This document shows, one piece after another, positions 8,639 through 17,574 of a stretch of DNA of 64,000 bases. Source of the stretch: Spirochaeta isovalerica (GTDB lineage: Bacteria > Spirochaetota > Spirochaetia > DSM-2461); the NCBI RefSeq assembly GCF_014207565.1, contig NZ_JACHGJ010000001.1:806001-870000 (forward strand), in the 5' to 3' direction. Each line of letters begins with the position of its first letter. The stretch's first letter is position 1. Both the position numbers and the translations under genes were made by a program. The notes beneath the pieces were generated by a model that saw only the letters and a list, made by a program, of their open reading frames with translations, searched no databases and was not told the DNA's origin.

Positions 8639-9031
8639 TTGCAGTTGGACATAAATAAAATTGTAATAAATAAAAGAGTCAGAAAAAATACGGGAGATTT
8701 AAGCCAGCTGGCGGAAAGTATGGAAAAATACGGCCAGATGCATCCCGTAATCGTCAATAAAAAGATGGAACTCATATCGGGGTACCGCCGAATGCAGTGC
8801 GCCCGTCAGCTCAACTGGAAAACGGTTTTCGCTATTGTCGTCGATATAAATTCCGAGCCGGAAAAACTGGCCATGGAGCTTGAGGAAAACCTCAGGCGTA
8901 AGGATTTTACGGAAGAAGAGAAAATTGAAGCCTTCAAGAAGCTTGCGAAACTGAGCCGACCGAATTTCTTCACCCGCCTGTTCAAGGCCATCGCTCTTTT
9001 TTTTAAAGGTTTATTCAAACCGGGCAGATAA
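8639..9031 (+). CDS. Mini ParB/Spo0J-like N-terminal domain protein with amphipathic tail
   Basis: 130 residues from TTG 8639, fixed by AAAGGAGG ending six bases upstream. Residues 1-95 match the ParB N-terminal nuclease/CTPase-like fold (SQLAESMEKYGQMHPVIV, then GYRRMQCARQ, then ELEENLRRKDFTEEEK). The helix-turn-helix and dimerisation parts of a chromosome-partition ParB are missing. Instead residues about 105-130 form a hydrophobic/basic amphipathic segment (FFTRLFKAIALFFKGLF) that could bind membrane. It is not the parS-binding protein. Function unknown. Confidence 0.75.
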   Translation: MQLDINKIVINKRVRKNTGDLSQLAESMEKYGQMHPVIVNKKMELISGYRRMQCARQLNWKTVFAIVVDINSEPEKLAMELEENLRRKDFTEEEKIEAFKKLAKLSRPNFFTRLFKAIALFFKGLFKPGR

Positions 9032-9038
9032 AGAAAGA

Positions 9039-9060
9039 GGCTGCCTTCCGGCAGCCCCTG
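9039..9060 (-). terminator. Intrinsic terminator, mainly for pyrBI
   Basis: GGCTGCC (9039-9045), TTCC loop, GGCAGCC (9050-9056). On the minus strand it is followed by TCTTTCTTTATC. It lies between the convergent ParB-like and pyrBI genes and may work weakly in both directions. Confidence 0.6.
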
Positions 9061-9069
9061 TTCATATGA

Positions 9070-10662
9070 TTAAATATCCCAGATTTCGTGGTATTTGTGC
9101 GACGTATCGCAGAAACGGCAGATAAAAGTCGTTTCGCTGGAACGGTAGAAGTCGGTTGCGATATTTTCATGCTCCGAGGGGTGGGAAATACAATTCTCAT
9201 TCTTACAGGAGATCTCATCAAAATTGTAGATTCTAGGCGGCATATGAAGCCTGTACTTCTTTTTAACCGATGAGTTCTCTATAATATTAAGCGTACATCC
9301 CGGCGCGATTGCCGCCAGCTTTTTCAATTCTTTTTCATCAAACGAAAGGACGTCGGGAAGAGAGATAATTCCCTTGAAATCATCGGGATCGGATGTGTGG
9401 AAAACACCGTGGGAACTCCTGCAGTTGAGACTGAGGATTCTTCTGATTCTGTCAATCAGATTCCAGATGTGGTCCAGTTCTTCACCTCTTCCGATATGAT
9501 CGATTACGATGCCCTCTTCAACCGGTTTGATCCCCACCTTGTAACGGTCCTGAACTTTGCTTTTACGGGTGACGGGTATCTCTTCAATAAACTCTTTTTT
9601 GATTTTTGCAAAAGATTTTGCTGTTCCTTCAAAATCATTTCCGATCTTACCGGCAACCATTCCGATTTCAATGATTCGGGTAAAATACCCGTTCATTGAC
9701 TGTTCGTCCCATCCGTTAAGAGGCGTTCTGTCGAGAAATCCCGGAATAACGGGATAAACCTTATGTCGGGGCAGCGGATGATAGAACTTGGTGCCTTCCG
9801 GCAGTTTGGACATGAACTCTTCGCGGAACGTGACGGCGGCTCTCAGGTATTTGGCTTTTTCCTTGACCTCGTCTCCCATTCTCTCGAGCTGGAGCCTTGT
9901 GAAGTACCAGATATCGGCTACAGATGACTGTTCGAAATAATCATCGATAGAATCAAAGCGCCGGACCTCGTAGTTATTGTCGATCATTCTCTGCTCATAA
10001 TGTTCGGGCAGGGAAAGATCTTCAGGAGCGATAAGGTCGACCTTAACCTTCTTGAATACTTTCAGTCCGTCGACTTTTGAATGAACGGTCCTCCCGTGGA
10101 AGAGATCTCCTGTCAGGGCAATGTGAATTTCGCTATTATCCCAGCCCTTTTTTTCCAGAAAAGTGTATTCATCGAGAAATTCCTGTGTCGGATGCTCGTG
10201 CTTACCGTCCCCACCATTGAGAAAGGCAGGTTTGTCATAACCGATTTTCTTTGCGTATTCGCCGAGAAGCTCATCAAGCATGGAACAAACCCCTTCCTGG
10301 GCGGTTCTCATAATGAATACCGAGCGGTTGCTGTAGCCGAAAAGCATTTTGATAGTATCGCCGATACTTTCGCTTTTATTGAAGGATGATGTCTGGGCAT
10401 CGAAGTTGTTGAGCTTCACATTGTGAAAGGCAGCGGCGTTCCGGAAAGATTCCTTGGTTCTTGTGCTGTTCTCAAAAAACATGAGATAAACACCGAGCTC
10501 CGGATCGTCAATCCTGAAATCGGAGGTGTCTCCCCCCTCGCGGATAAGTTGTTTCAGCTCTGCGGTTTTGCGGTACAGGTAGAGCTGCTCATCTACGGAC
10601 AAATCATCAACCACGGATATAGTTCTCCCGTAGAAGTGGCTTTTTCCCTCTTTTTTCGGCAT
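9070..10662 (-). CDS. pyrBI: Fused aspartate carbamoyltransferase, catalytic-regulatory (PyrB-PyrI)
   Basis: 530 residues. Residues about 1-350 are the catalytic chain, with the carbamoyl-phosphate motif FFENSTRTKESF, then KSESIGDTI, HEHPTQ and HPLPR. Residues about 375-530 are a PyrI regulatory chain with GIVIDHIGRG and a four-cysteine zinc site (CKNENC and CRFC). The enzyme commits carbamoyl phosphate and aspartate to pyrimidine synthesis; fusing the chains fixes 1:1 stoichiometry. It follows P83/100 by 14 bases and has a GAGGG ribosome site. Such fusions are known in Treponema and Thermotoga relatives. Confidence 0.93.
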   Translation of the reverse strand: MPKKEGKSHFYGRTISVVDDLSVDEQLYLYRKTAELKQLIREGGDTSDFRIDDPELGVYLMFFENSTRTKESFRNAAAFHNVKLNNFDAQTSSFNKSESIGDTIKMLFGYSNRSVFIMRTAQEGVCSMLDELLGEYAKKIGYDKPAFLNGGDGKHEHPTQEFLDEYTFLEKKGWDNSEIHIALTGDLFHGRTVHSKVDGLKVFKKVKVDLIAPEDLSLPEHYEQRMIDNNYEVRRFDSIDDYFEQSSVADIWYFTRLQLERMGDEVKEKAKYLRAAVTFREEFMSKLPEGTKFYHPLPRHKVYPVIPGFLDRTPLNGWDEQSMNGYFTRIIEIGMVAGKIGNDFEGTAKSFAKIKKEFIEEIPVTRKSKVQDRYKVGIKPVEEGIVIDHIGRGEELDHIWNLIDRIRRILSLNCRSSHGVFHTSDPDDFKGIISLPDVLSFDEKELKKLAAIAPGCTLNIIENSSVKKKYRLHMPPRIYNFDEISCKNENCISHPSEHENIATDFYRSSETTFICRFCDTSHKYHEIWDI

Positions 10663-10676
10663 TGTTCCCTCGTAAA

Positions 10677-12215
10677 TTATTTAATCTGATTAAGCGTTTC
10701 CAGAGTTTCCGCAGAAAGCTCTACAATACCTCCGTCAGATGTCTGAACATAAATGCTCGACCCCTGGATAAGGGGAGACATATAGGGTTCAACAGAAACA
10801 GCTGAAGTTGCTTTGAGGGTGAGTGTCGCATCAAAAAGACCTAATTTCAAGTCGTTTCCTTCGCTGATCACCGCAAAAAAATTATTTTTTGATTCCCAGA
10901 GTAGAGTGTCGGGAAATACCGTAACCGGGCTTTCGTTCGCGATCTCCAGAGTCGTCATATCGATCTCGACAAGCTTGACCGCGCCGGGACCGTTCTCCAT
11001 ACCTGCAACGGCAAACAGTTTTCCTCCCAATAACGTCAGAGTTCTGCCGCGTATGGAGTTGAGTTCCGACTCTTCCGTTACGACATAGTTGTCTATATCA
11101 ACTTTGATCAGCCGCCCATAGGGAACGCCGTCTCCCGTATTCTCGATTTTAAGCATTATGACTTCGGTTCCCACTCCCGGGTCCCTGGAAGTGAAGACAC
11201 TCTGAGCCGCTTCCTCTTCGTCTATCTGTTTGTTGGCATCGTCGGCAATGTCCTCGCGCATTTTCACGACTTCATCTTTCTCTTCTTCAAGGGCGGCTTT
11301 TTCCTCTTCGAGCTGGGTTTCCTGCTCTTCGATCTGTTCCTTCTGCTCTTCCAGTTCGGCGACCTGTTTCTCCTCTTCGGGAGTCAGAGTTTCCTTTTCC
11401 GTGCCGTCATCAGCTGTTTTTATATCTTCAATCGCCTCGTCCACCTGCTGTTTTTCTTCAGCCAGCTGCTCCTGTTCCTGCTCGATGGCTTTTTCTTCCT
11501 GAGCAATTTCCTCTTCTCTCAAGTCCACCATATCTTTGCGGGTATCGATGGCATCGTCTTTCTCTTCCCGCATGACTTCGATTACATCTTCCGATGTTAT
11601 CTCACCCGTATCGATGGCTTTGCCCGTTTCCGTGCTGCGGCGTTCCGACAGAGGAATCACTATGGCCGATTTCCCGGCCCATTCGCTGTAATGAGTGGAA
11701 AGTCCGGCTTTTTCAGGGGTCAGATACTTTACGACCCCTTCTTTATAGACTCCCTGGTAATAGGGAAGATTCTGATAATAGGCAGCATTGTAGTATGTGA
11801 TAAACTCCGCCAGGAGAAAAGCATCGTCGAAATCATAGGAATAGGCGCTCTGTAGATAGGAAGCGATGATATACCGGAGGTTCCGGATATGATCGACTGC
11901 TCCGTCGCGTCCAACGAAAAATATATCTCCGTCAAATCCTTCAGGTATTTCGGGTTGTACGGAATGAATTACCGAATATTTGTTGCCGATCGTAAAATTT
12001 CCGAAGCTGTCGGGATCGACCTGTACTCCGAGCTGAGTTCCCAGTCCGAGGATTTCCTCAAGGGTATTTATGAATTTATAAGGGCCGACATAATTGTAGA
12101 ACTCGATTTTCTTATCGCCGTAGGATTGCACTTCGTCTCTGTCAACATCGATCGCAGTCAGAGAAACCGTAAAGATCAGTGTCAGAATTATCAGTAATGC
12201 CGGTTTTTTCATCAT
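10677..12215 (-). CDS. P83/100 family spirochaete periplasmic/outer-surface protein
   Basis: 512 residues with an N-terminal signal peptide (PALLIILTLIFTVSLTA) and the start-of-domain sequence DVDRDEVQSYGDKKIEFYNY typical of the Borrelia P83/P100 antigen family. A long charged coiled coil, almost only E, Q, K, A and I, spans about residues 205-335, followed by a beta-rich C-terminal domain of about 160 residues that looks propeller-like. It is a lineage marker for spirochaetes. Its role is unknown; envelope location is inferred. It sits between the propeller-HEAT gene and pyrBI in one operon. Ribosome site AGGAGAG. Confidence 0.88.
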   Translation of the reverse strand: MMKKPALLIILTLIFTVSLTAIDVDRDEVQSYGDKKIEFYNYVGPYKFINTLEEILGLGTQLGVQVDPDSFGNFTIGNKYSVIHSVQPEIPEGFDGDIFFVGRDGAVDHIRNLRYIIASYLQSAYSYDFDDAFLLAEFITYYNAAYYQNLPYYQGVYKEGVVKYLTPEKAGLSTHYSEWAGKSAIVIPLSERRSTETGKAIDTGEITSEDVIEVMREEKDDAIDTRKDMVDLREEEIAQEEKAIEQEQEQLAEEKQQVDEAIEDIKTADDGTEKETLTPEEEKQVAELEEQKEQIEEQETQLEEEKAALEEEKDEVVKMREDIADDANKQIDEEEAAQSVFTSRDPGVGTEVIMLKIENTGDGVPYGRLIKVDIDNYVVTEESELNSIRGRTLTLLGGKLFAVAGMENGPGAVKLVEIDMTTLEIANESPVTVFPDTLLWESKNNFFAVISEGNDLKLGLFDATLTLKATSAVSVEPYMSPLIQGSSIYVQTSDGGIVELSAETLETLNQIK

Positions 12216-12234
12216 TCTCTCCTGTTATTCCCAC

Positions 12235-13935
12235 CTACTTGAGGCGCGGGCCTCCGGTAAAGTTGTCAAATATTTCTCCAGCCCTTTTCCGTATTCCATA
12301 AGGCGCGTTACTGCTGTATATGGATGAAAGGACGTGCAAACCCGACTGATCGGGTATAATTCCATTGTAATAGACAATTTCCTCAAGTGTATCACATATA
12401 GTTAATAATACACCATCGTCATTGAAAAACCGCTCTTTTGCCGAGGCAATGGCCCTTGTCGCAGCACCGTCATAATCAAAACCGATCATTGCCAGAGCCC
12501 AGATGGCGGAAACGGCCGCAGAGGCACTATCCTCCTGATAGAGGTGGCTGATTATAAACCTTCTTGTCCGTATATCGCCGATATCCCCCAGTAAGTTCAG
12601 CGCTTTGATGCGGACAAGGGAACTGCTGTTGGAAACCAGAGAACCGTCGAAGGAAGCATAGCTGATCCCTTCTTCGGCCATATCGATAAGCAGGAGAGGC
12701 GCAAAGGGAAATTTTTCAATAAGCTGATTATCCCTTTGCAGCTTTTCAAATCTATCAATTATTTCCAGCCTTTTATCCAGTTCAGGCGATTGGGACATCA
12801 TTTCGAAATAGAGATACCCCGGATAGCCTTCATAATATTCCTGAAGTCTTTTGAGGCTGGCTCCCGAGTCAACGGCGCCGTTTCTCAGAGGGCCGCCGCG
12901 ATAACCCGCCCATCCCTGAGCCGAAGCGGGGGTCTTGTACGAGTAGACGATCCAGTTCTCACCGCCGCTGAAGAGATTCGCCGCGGCTCCCAGCAGCGGT
13001 GCCGTCATGGGAGTATCGCTTTCGATTTCTATCAATTCATCATCCATAAGCCGGTAGAGCTTTCTGTCGCGGCCGAAAAGATACAAAGCCCCCTTACTGT
13101 CGATTGAAGCGAATCCTTCCGTAGGCGGCCCCTGAAAACGGCTTTCCTCACTACCGTCGGGATTTAAGGCGATTACCATTCCGGAGGAATAGACTATGTG
13201 GATTCTATCGGGTGAACTGAGAAGAGAAACGGGATTACCCGATGGCAGTGTATCATTTTCCCAGATAAGATTTCCCCTGATGTCCAGGCAGAAAGCCTTT
13301 CTCTCCGAAGTTAATGCCAGGAGATAATCACTTCTGAGCGCCAGTATTTCCGCCCGGGCCGGCAGCGTATAGGACCACCCCCCGTTTCCGGTCGGTTTAT
13401 ATGAAAAAATGGTATTGTTATCTCCGGAAATATAAAGGGAACCGTCCTGGTCCACTACGGGAGATGTATAACTGTATGCGGCGGGTTTCTCCCACAGGAC
13501 ACGGCCTCTTCCGTTTATCTTGATCAGCCTGCCGTCCTCCATGGGAAGGATAACAGCACCCTCGGGAGATGCGGCGGGGGAACGGGACAGGGGACTGTTG
13601 AACTGTCTTTTCCAGCGGACAGTTCCCCCGGGTGTTACGGCGATCAGCTTCCGGCTCTCCGTGTAGAGATACACGGTAAAATCCGCGCCGACAAAAAGAA
13701 CGTCGCTGAGCGGCTCGCCCGCGCGATAGGACCAGATGAGAGTTCCCGAATAGGGTTTGATAGCCTGAAGTGTATTGTCATCAGTCAGGACATATACGGT
13801 TCCCGCCGGGTCGGAAGCGGGAATACCCAGCACCGACCCGGTAACGGCAAAACGCCAGTTTAATTCGACCTGGGCGAAAAGGGAATGAAAGGCGAATAAT
13901 AAGAGAAGTAGTCCTACTGTCCTTTTCTTTTTAAT
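12235..13935 (-). CDS. Exported PQQ-like beta-propeller plus HEAT-repeat protein, apparent ATT start
   Basis: About 566 residues if read from ATT at 13935. The first in-frame ATG/GTG/TTG is GTG at 13833, but starting there would discard a textbook signal peptide (basic KKKR, then VGLLLLLFAFHSLFA, cleavage before Q). No ATG, GTG or TTG lies in the open frame just upstream, and GGAGG (13950-13946) stands ten bases before the ATT. Residues about 30-340 form PQQ-like propeller blades (repeated GTVYVL, GSLYISG, GALYLFG strands); residues about 400-560 are HEAT-like helices (LVRIKALNLLGDIGD). It overlaps the methyltransferase gene by 22 bases. Function unknown. Confidence 0.75.
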   Translation of the reverse strand: MKKKRTVGLLLLLFAFHSLFAQVELNWRFAVTGSVLGIPASDPAGTVYVLTDDNTLQAIKPYSGTLIWSYRAGEPLSDVLFVGADFTVYLYTESRKLIAVTPGGTVRWKRQFNSPLSRSPAASPEGAVILPMEDGRLIKINGRGRVLWEKPAAYSYTSPVVDQDGSLYISGDNNTIFSYKPTGNGGWSYTLPARAEILALRSDYLLALTSERKAFCLDIRGNLIWENDTLPSGNPVSLLSSPDRIHIVYSSGMVIALNPDGSEESRFQGPPTEGFASIDSKGALYLFGRDRKLYRLMDDELIEIESDTPMTAPLLGAAANLFSGGENWIVYSYKTPASAQGWAGYRGGPLRNGAVDSGASLKRLQEYYEGYPGYLYFEMMSQSPELDKRLEIIDRFEKLQRDNQLIEKFPFAPLLLIDMAEEGISYASFDGSLVSNSSSLVRIKALNLLGDIGDIRTRRFIISHLYQEDSASAAVSAIWALAMIGFDYDGAATRAIASAKERFFNDDGVLLTICDTLEEIVYYNGIIPDQSGLHVLSSIYSSNAPYGIRKRAGEIFDNFTGGPRLK

Positions 13936-15041
13936 AGAGCAACAGCCTCCATATGAGATGTCTGGGGATAAAAATCGAAGAGTCGATAATCCTCCATCTC
14001 ATAATTATCGGCAAGAATATCCTTTAAATCCCGCGCCATTGTAGCGGGATCGCAGGAAATGTACAGAATTTTTCCGGCATGGGATCGGGAGAGATATTTT
14101 CTCACCGGCCTGGATAAGCCTGTCCGGGGAGGATCGATAATGATCGTATCGGCTCCCGGAGATCCGGTGCTCCTTGAAGCCACCCACTTTTCAAGACTGA
14201 GAGGGTGAAAAGTGCAGTTACCCTTCAGATTCCTTTTAATATAAGGTGCCACATGACGGTTCAGTTCCACAGCCTCGATAGCTTCGACCTGATCTTCCAA
14301 AAGCGCGCTCATCAATCCGACACCGCTGTACAAATCCAGCAGACGGCCGTCCCTGACATGTTCGCGCAGATAATGCCCGAGAGCCGGAAGAATGGAAAGA
14401 TTGCTCTGAAAGAAGAGGCTGCTGTTGAAATGAATCTCTCTGTCCAGAACAGTAACGGAAATATCCTTTCTGTCCGTTTCGGGAGAAAACCAGTCATCGG
14501 TACCGTAAACGGTGATGCGGTCCTCACCGACAGGATATGTGTGGTTTCTCAGAAAGAGATTAATACCTTCCGCGGCAACGGGACAGCTCTCGACAGGAAT
14601 TATCCGATGACCCGATCTCTCGCGGAAACCCATAGTTCCCCGGGAATAATGAACCTGCACTCTATTTCTGTATCCTTTCTCTTTTGAAGGGGTTACAGAT
14701 ATTTTTTCCAGTTCCAGTCCGGCATTTCTGCTCAGGTGTTCAGAAGCAAAAGATTTTTTGGCTTTAAGCTGCGCTTCATAGGTCATATGCTGCATATTGC
14801 AGCCCCCGCAGATTCCGTAGTGGGGACAGAAAGGCTCCACCCGTTCAGCCGAGGGCTCAATGACACGGATAAGGTCCGCTTCGCTGAAACTCTTTTTTTC
14901 TTCGGTGATCCGGATTTCAACTTTTTCTCCGGGGAGCACATAAGGCACGAAAACGACTTTGCCTTCCACCCGGGAAAGCCCTTTCCCTCCGGGAATAAGC
15001 TTTTCTATCTCGACAGTCTTATTGTTTTGCATTGTATCCAT
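13914..15041 (-). CDS. 23S rRNA m5U methyltransferase family (RlmD/TrmA, TRAM domain, 4Fe-4S)
   Basis: 375 residues. An N-terminal TRAM domain (GGKGLSRVEGKVVFVP) is followed by the iron-sulphur cysteines CPHYGICGGC near residue 72 and a class I SAM fold (LDLYSGVGL), with the catalytic cysteine in ISCDPATMARDL. It methylates a uridine at C5 in 23S rRNA or tRNA; which one cannot be decided here. First gene of the operon leading to P83/100 and pyrBI. No clear ribosome site precedes ATG 15041; an in-frame ATG at 15032 is an alternative. Confidence 0.88.
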   Translation of the reverse strand: MDTMQNNKTVEIEKLIPGGKGLSRVEGKVVFVPYVLPGEKVEIRITEEKKSFSEADLIRVIEPSAERVEPFCPHYGICGGCNMQHMTYEAQLKAKKSFASEHLSRNAGLELEKISVTPSKEKGYRNRVQVHYSRGTMGFRERSGHRIIPVESCPVAAEGINLFLRNHTYPVGEDRITVYGTDDWFSPETDRKDISVTVLDREIHFNSSLFFQSNLSILPALGHYLREHVRDGRLLDLYSGVGLMSALLEDQVEAIEAVELNRHVAPYIKRNLKGNCTFHPLSLEKWVASRSTGSPGADTIIIDPPRTGLSRPVRKYLSRSHAGKILYISCDPATMARDLKDILADNYEMEDYRLFDFYPQTSHMEAVALLKRKGQ

Positions 15042-15122
15042 TTTACAGGAATTGGATAAAGTATCACAGTAAAAATGTAATTTTAGTTTGCGGCAAGGAT
15101 ATTTTCATATCTATATACTTTG

Positions 15123-15151
15123 TTGCTTAAAATGAATTATAGAACTATAAT
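15123..15151 (+). promoter_or_regulatory. Promoter of rex
   Basis: TTGCTT (15123-15128), 17-base spacer, perfect TATAAT (15146-15151). The leader from about 15158 to the ATG is 75 bases of very AT-rich DNA. A consensus Rex operator (TTGTGA-type palindrome) is not evident. Confidence 0.65.
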
Positions 15152-15231
15152 CTATATATAAATATATATACATACTTCTGTTTTTGATATATATTGGCAT
15201 CTATATATTAAAAAAGATAACAGGGAAGGTT

Positions 15232-15870
15232 ATGCATAAACTAAATAAGAACGTTACTATGAGCTCGGCCAGTATTCCAACTATCCGGCGCTTACCTTCT
15301 TATCTTTATCTGGTCAGGAAAGCCAAAGAAGAAGGCATTGAAATCATTTCCGGTACAGTCATTGCCAATGAACTCGATCTCGAGCCGATTCAGGTTCGCA
15401 AGGATCTGGCTTCTACGGGTATCATCGGAAAGCCGAGAGTCGGCTATAAGGTAACAGATCTGATCGATGCCATTGAAAAATTCCTGAACTGGGATAAGAA
15501 GCACAACGCCATCCTCGTCGGAGCAGGTAACCTCGGATCCGCTCTGCTCGGTTACAAGGAATTCACTAAAAACGGTTTGAACTTTCTGGCCGCTTTTGAT
15601 GTCGATGAGAAAAAAATCGGTACTTCCATCAACGGAACCAAAGTACACAACATAAGCGAGCTCGAAGCATTTGTAAGAAATGAAGATGTCCAGATCGCCG
15701 TACTGACTGTCAGATCGGGAATTGCCCAGGATGTGGCTGACCTGATCAGCGAAGCCGGAATTCAGACTATCTGGAACTTCACTAAAGTAAAACTAAAAGT
15801 TCCGAAAGATGTTTTACTTCTTAAAGAGGATCTGTCGTCCAGCTACGCAGTCCTTTCCGTTTACAGCTGA
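15232..15870 (+). CDS. rex: Redox-sensing transcriptional repressor Rex
   Basis: 212 residues from ATG 15232, with AGGGAAGG just upstream; a start at 15184 would add 16 residues without a ribosome site. N-terminal winged helix (IPTIRRLPSYL, then LEPIQVRKDLA), central Rossmann fold with the NAD(H) motif GAGNLGSAL, and a C-terminal domain-swapped helix. Rex binds DNA when NADH/NAD is low and controls fermentation and respiration genes. The presence fits a facultative or anaerobic lifestyle. Followed by a strong terminator. Confidence 0.95.
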   Translation: MHKLNKNVTMSSASIPTIRRLPSYLYLVRKAKEEGIEIISGTVIANELDLEPIQVRKDLASTGIIGKPRVGYKVTDLIDAIEKFLNWDKKHNAILVGAGNLGSALLGYKEFTKNGLNFLAAFDVDEKKIGTSINGTKVHNISELEAFVRNEDVQIAVLTVRSGIAQDVADLISEAGIQTIWNFTKVKLKVPKDVLLLKEDLSSSYAVLSVYS

Positions 15871-15871
15871 C

Positions 15872-15902
15872 AAGCCGGTTTTAACCGGCTTTTTTTATTT
15901 TT
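15872..15902 (+). terminator. Intrinsic terminator of rex
   Basis: AAGCCGGTT (15872-15880), tiny loop, AACCGGCTT (15883-15891), then TTTTTTATTTTT. The tail runs into the last codons of the convergent macrodomain gene. Confidence 0.9.
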
Positions 15903-16434
15903 CGAAAAGTCTGTCAGCGATCTCCACATACAGGGGAACATAAGATCGACTGAACAGAACCAGGATAATCTCCCTCAGTCCCCGATCGCCTGTTTTCAGA
16001 AAATCTCTGATAGTAATCAGAGCTGTTTCCTCTGCCTGATTCATGGGATATCCATAAACTCCCGCACTTATGGCCGGAAACGCCAGGGACTCGACTCCGT
16101 TCTTCTCCGCCAGCTCGAGGCTGGAGCGATAGGCCGATGCCAACAATGCCTCCTCTCCCGAATGTCCGCCTCTGTAAACCGGACCTACCGTATGTATGAT
16201 ATGATCAGCGGCTAGGTTATAAGCACCGGTTATCCTTGCCTCTCCTGTCGGGCATCCGCCTATTTTACGGCATTCTCCGAGAAGTTGAGGACCGGCTTTT
16301 CTGTGAATGGCTCCGTCGACACCACCTCCGCCCAATAGGCTGTTGTTCGCGGCGTTTACAATGGCATCGACCCTGATCTCTGTAATATCTCCCGTTACGA
16401 TTTTTATCAGACAGCTTCCTGATTTCCATTCCAT
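15895..16434 (-). CDS. Macrodomain protein, O-acetyl-ADP-ribose deacetylase type
   Basis: 179 residues from ATG 16434, which has GGAGGG four to five bases upstream; the longer ATG at 16467 lacks one. Single macrodomain with [18 protein letters not shown] near residue 27 and the second ligand loop ISAGVYGYP near residue 125, as in YmdB-like enzymes. It should bind and hydrolyse ADP-ribose derivatives. It lies convergent to rex, an NADH sensor, but the link is only positional. Confidence 0.92.
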   Translation of the reverse strand: MEWKSGSCLIKIVTGDITEIRVDAIVNAANNSLLGGGGVDGAIHRKAGPQLLGECRKIGGCPTGEARITGAYNLAADHIIHTVGPVYRGGHSGEEALLASAYRSSLELAEKNGVESLAFPAISAGVYGYPMNQAEETALITIRDFLKTGDRGLREIILVLFSRSYVPLYVEIADRLFEK

Positions 16435-16540
16435 ATCACCCTCCGGGTCTTTTTGAAAAAAATTCAAACGATTCTTTTGTTTAAAAACACAATTGGTATA
16501 ATCCTATATATAAGAATATAATCCATCGGGAGGTTCTGCC

Positions 16541-17335
16541 GTGAAAGATTTCTTTTCCCCCAACCCCGTCGTGCTGGCCCATAGAGGCGATAGTGTGCGA
16601 TATCCTGAAAATACCATGCCGGCTTTTGAAAGCGCCGTGGCCATGGGTGTCGATGTTATAGAGACCGATGTCCATCTGACAAAAGACGGAGAGGTCGTCA
16701 TATGGCATGATGACTCTCTTGAGAGAATGAGCGGGGATCCGCGGAAAATCACAGACATGAACTGGAATGAAGTGCAGGAGATAAATGCGGCATATCAGTT
16801 TACTCCCGACAAGGGAAAGACCTTCCCTTACAGAGAGTCCCCGATTCCACCTGTGTTGCTGAAAGATCTTTTATCCCGGTTTCCGGAAATGAGATTCAAT
16901 GTGGATTTAAAAGATAAAAAGAAGGAGCTGGCTGAACAGCACGGAAAGATTCTGGTGGAAACAGAGGCTTTATCCAGAGTGGTTACAGCATCATTCCACG
17001 GGAATGTTCTCGCTCATTTTCGCAAACGCTTTCCCCGGGCCCTTACATCCTGCACGTCCTTAGAAGTTATTAAATTCCTGGTCCTGTACCATACACGCCT
17101 CCTTTATTTCCCCCTGCCCTGTAAAATGAAAGTTCTGCAGGTTCCGGAGATCAGTGGAAAAATAACAGTTCTGACCCATGGCTTTATATCTGCTCTCCAT
17201 AAAAGAGGGCTGAAGGTTCAAGTGTGGACAGTCAATGAACAGGATGAAATGCGCCGTTTTCTGAAGATGGGTGTTGACGGTATTTTTACAGACAGGCCGG
17301 CACTCCTTCTGGAAACTTTAAAAAAAGGAGAGTAA
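16541..17335 (+). CDS. Glycerophosphodiester phosphodiesterase
   Basis: 264 residues from GTG 16541 with GGGAGG upstream. GDPD TIM-barrel motifs are LAHRGDSVRYPENT near residue 10 and ETDVHLTKDGEVVIWHDD near residue 40, with EVWTVNE-like QVWTVNEQDE near the end and the final GVDGIFTDRP. There is no signal peptide, so it is probably cytoplasmic and releases glycerol 3-phosphate from phospholipid head-group diesters. Confidence 0.92.
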   Translation: MKDFFSPNPVVLAHRGDSVRYPENTMPAFESAVAMGVDVIETDVHLTKDGEVVIWHDDSLERMSGDPRKITDMNWNEVQEINAAYQFTPDKGKTFPYRESPIPPVLLKDLLSRFPEMRFNVDLKDKKKELAEQHGKILVETEALSRVVTASFHGNVLAHFRKRFPRALTSCTSLEVIKFLVLYHTRLLYFPLPCKMKVLQVPEISGKITVLTHGFISALHKRGLKVQVWTVNEQDEMRRFLKMGVDGIFTDRPALLLETLKKGE

Positions 17336-17350
17336 TATCAGAATCTCCCC

Positions 17351-17376
17351 TTTACAAATCCACATAAATTTGTAAA
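17351..17376. repeat. Inverted repeat TTTACAAAT-N8-ATTTGTAAA
   Basis: Two perfect 9-base arms (17351-17359 and 17368-17376) with an 8-base spacer. A further copy of TTTGTAAA occurs at 17424-17431. It could be an operator in the GDPD-guaB gap. The rest of the 341-base gap (17336-17676) shows two terminators and no convincing gene; an open frame at 17385-17585 has no ribosome site. Confidence 0.4.
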
Positions 17377-17502
17377 TATCCATTATGGAAAATAACAGAT
17401 TGAAAAACATTGGACACTTCAATTTTGTAAACAAACCCTTAAGGGGTTATCTGCGTCTGTCCCTTTCCCGGAGACAGCGGTTTTCCGTCATTATGAAAAG
17501 AC

Positions 17503-17526
17503 CCGCCTCCGTGCGGATTTTTTTTT
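17503..17526 (+). terminator. Short intrinsic terminator in the GDPD-guaB gap
   Basis: CCGC (17503-17506), 6-base loop, GCGG (17513-17516), A, then nine T. The stem is only 4 bp, so alone it would be weak. Confidence 0.45.
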
Positions 17527-17541
17527 ACCCGAGTCATTTGC

Positions 17542-17574
17542 GCCCGACAGAGTGTTCTGCCGGGCTTTTTTTTT
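17542..17574 (+). terminator. Strong intrinsic terminator before guaB
   Basis: GCCCGACAGA (17542-17551), GTGT loop, TCTGCCGGGC (17556-17565) with one mismatch, then nine T. It isolates guaB from whatever is transcribed upstream. Confidence 0.85.
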
